NCBI GenBank assembly: GCA_002633005.1
Contig: NMRA01000041.1
Coordinates: forward strand, 255,466-319,465
Length of the DNA stretch: 64,000 nucleotides
Origin: Phoronis australis
Taxonomy: Eukaryota; Phoronida; Phoronidae
Reading direction: 5' to 3'
A model generated the notes under the pieces. The model saw only the letters and a list, made by a program, of their open reading frames with translations. It was not told where the DNA came from and did not search any database. Made by a program: the position numbers and the translations under genes. Positions 63,032 through 64,000 of the stretch are shown here, piece by piece (the first letter of the stretch is position 1; every line of letters starts with the position of its first letter).

Positions 63032-64000
63032 GTAGTATAGTAAGTCATTTAGACGACACGTTTTGCGGCTCCTCGGTCAAAGGTCATCTATGTGAAAGGA
63101 GGTCACGTGGGATAACTGCGATCGGACACCTACCGGACGGATGTGTCAATGACGTCATGACGTAATAGGTTTAATTGGTTAGACACCTCGTTTTGCGGCT
63201 ACTAGCAACGAATTGAAACAAAAGAGGGATGATAGCAAAACGTGGATTACCTTAGTTCGTGTGCCTGTCGTTGTATATTGTGTGTTCTGTCTCATCAAAA
63301 ACAAAAGGCAAAAGGCGATAACCACCCAACCCAACAACAGATGTCGTGTAAAGTCTAACCCAGGCCCCGACGGTACTGAGCAAATCGTACTAATAATAAT
63401 AAGAAGCAATCAGCTAACGCAGAACATAAAACCGATAGCGTTTAAACGTGTATTAATGACAAACCAACACTACAAATATCATACAAATATAAAAGCATCA
63501 AAACGTTCAGAGAAGTAGTCTATAGCAAATTTATCTTGCAGGTAGTTATAGTGTTGGAAATAGGCTGACCAACTAAGAGAAAAAAGAAACTTTTCAGGTT
63601 TAACCGAGTATTACTAACGGCATACAAAATTGAATAAAGACGGATGAATGCGAAGTGTGACGTCAAGTTTTCGTTCACAAATATAAACAAAGCAACCTCT
63701 GAGCTTTGAAAAATCTTACATAATCATCGTGTAAAGTTTGGGCTGACACAAACACGTGTGGGCATACACGCGTCGCAAATAAATGATTGTCTTTATGTTA
63801 TTAGGTGCTACGCAAAGTAAGTTTATAAAAAGACCTCGGTAAGATAAGTAAACCGAAGAGACGACTGATTATGCAAACTATTCTGAGATCAAAGTTTGCG
63901 AGTTAGTGGTGAGTTATCATTTGCTTCTCTTAGCCAGACTTTCAAGTTTCGTTTCGCGTACGTAGTATCCAGCCTTTCGTTGTTTTTGACCAACCGTCTA
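63032..64000. other. Spacer with regulatory-like sites; no gene recognised
   Basis: Contains a 20-bp imperfect direct repeat 130 bases apart (63051-63070 and 63181-63200, sharing CGTTTTGCGGCT), an E-box and two CRE-like sites. A 101-codon plus-strand ORF (63213-63518) with a hydrophobic segment and an NPGP tetrapeptide is unrecognised. Confidence 0.5.
63104..63165. promoter_or_regulatory. E-box and two CRE-like sites
   Basis: CACGTG at 63104-63109, TGACGTCA at 63150-63157 and TGACGTAA at 63158-63165. The clustering is suggestive of a promoter or enhancer, but no start site or gene is visible beside it. Confidence 0.3.

Noticed and set aside
1-64000. Search for CRISPR arrays, operons, prophage, integrons or intact viral genes
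   Set aside because: The window is spliced eukaryotic DNA; none of these is present.

Overview
This is a window of animal nuclear DNA, AT-rich, with spliced genes, long introns and many small transposon-derived repeats. The proteins are metazoan. The repeats and intron style suggest a marine invertebrate (deuterostome or lophotrochozoan), but nothing here fixes the species. Three single N bases (17967, 19165, 39294) mark assembly gaps, and two of them distort the local annotation.

Three protein-coding genes can be supported. (1) Minus strand, 138-5928: the 5' half of TRAPPC13, a TRAPP tethering-complex subunit. Five exons join in frame to about 162 codons; the rest lies left of base 1. (2) Plus strand, 33525-40329: an SLC10A3/SLC10A5-like membrane protein (here SLC10-A), with part of exon 3 lost in the gap at 39294. 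(3) Plus strand, 51531-60684: a second, divergent SLC10A3/A5-like gene (SLC10-B), complete at about 527 residues. The two SLC10 genes sit head to tail. Their first two coding introns have the same position and phase, so they are an old tandem duplication. Both have a signal peptide, an N-glycosylated ectodomain and a bile-acid:sodium symporter (SBF) fold, but both have changed residues at the positions that bind sodium in the bile-acid carriers.

Layout: 1-5.9 kb TRAPPC13; 5.9-33.5 kb gene-poor spacer with repeats, microsatellites and a duplication beside a gap; 33.5-40.7 kb SLC10-A; 40.7-51.5 kb spacer holding a strong fold-back, a tRNA-like sequence, a 592-bp element with long inverted ends and one copy of a TTAA-flanked element; 51.5-61.3 kb SLC10-B, whose first intron holds another TTAA element; 61.3-64 kb spacer with a near-perfect 99-nt hairpin and CRE/E-box sites.

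The most distinctive material is the divergent SLC10 pair, a three-copy family of 1.4-1.65 kb elements flanked by TTAA, and several long fold-back elements. No prokaryotic system, CRISPR array, rRNA gene or intact viral gene was seen.
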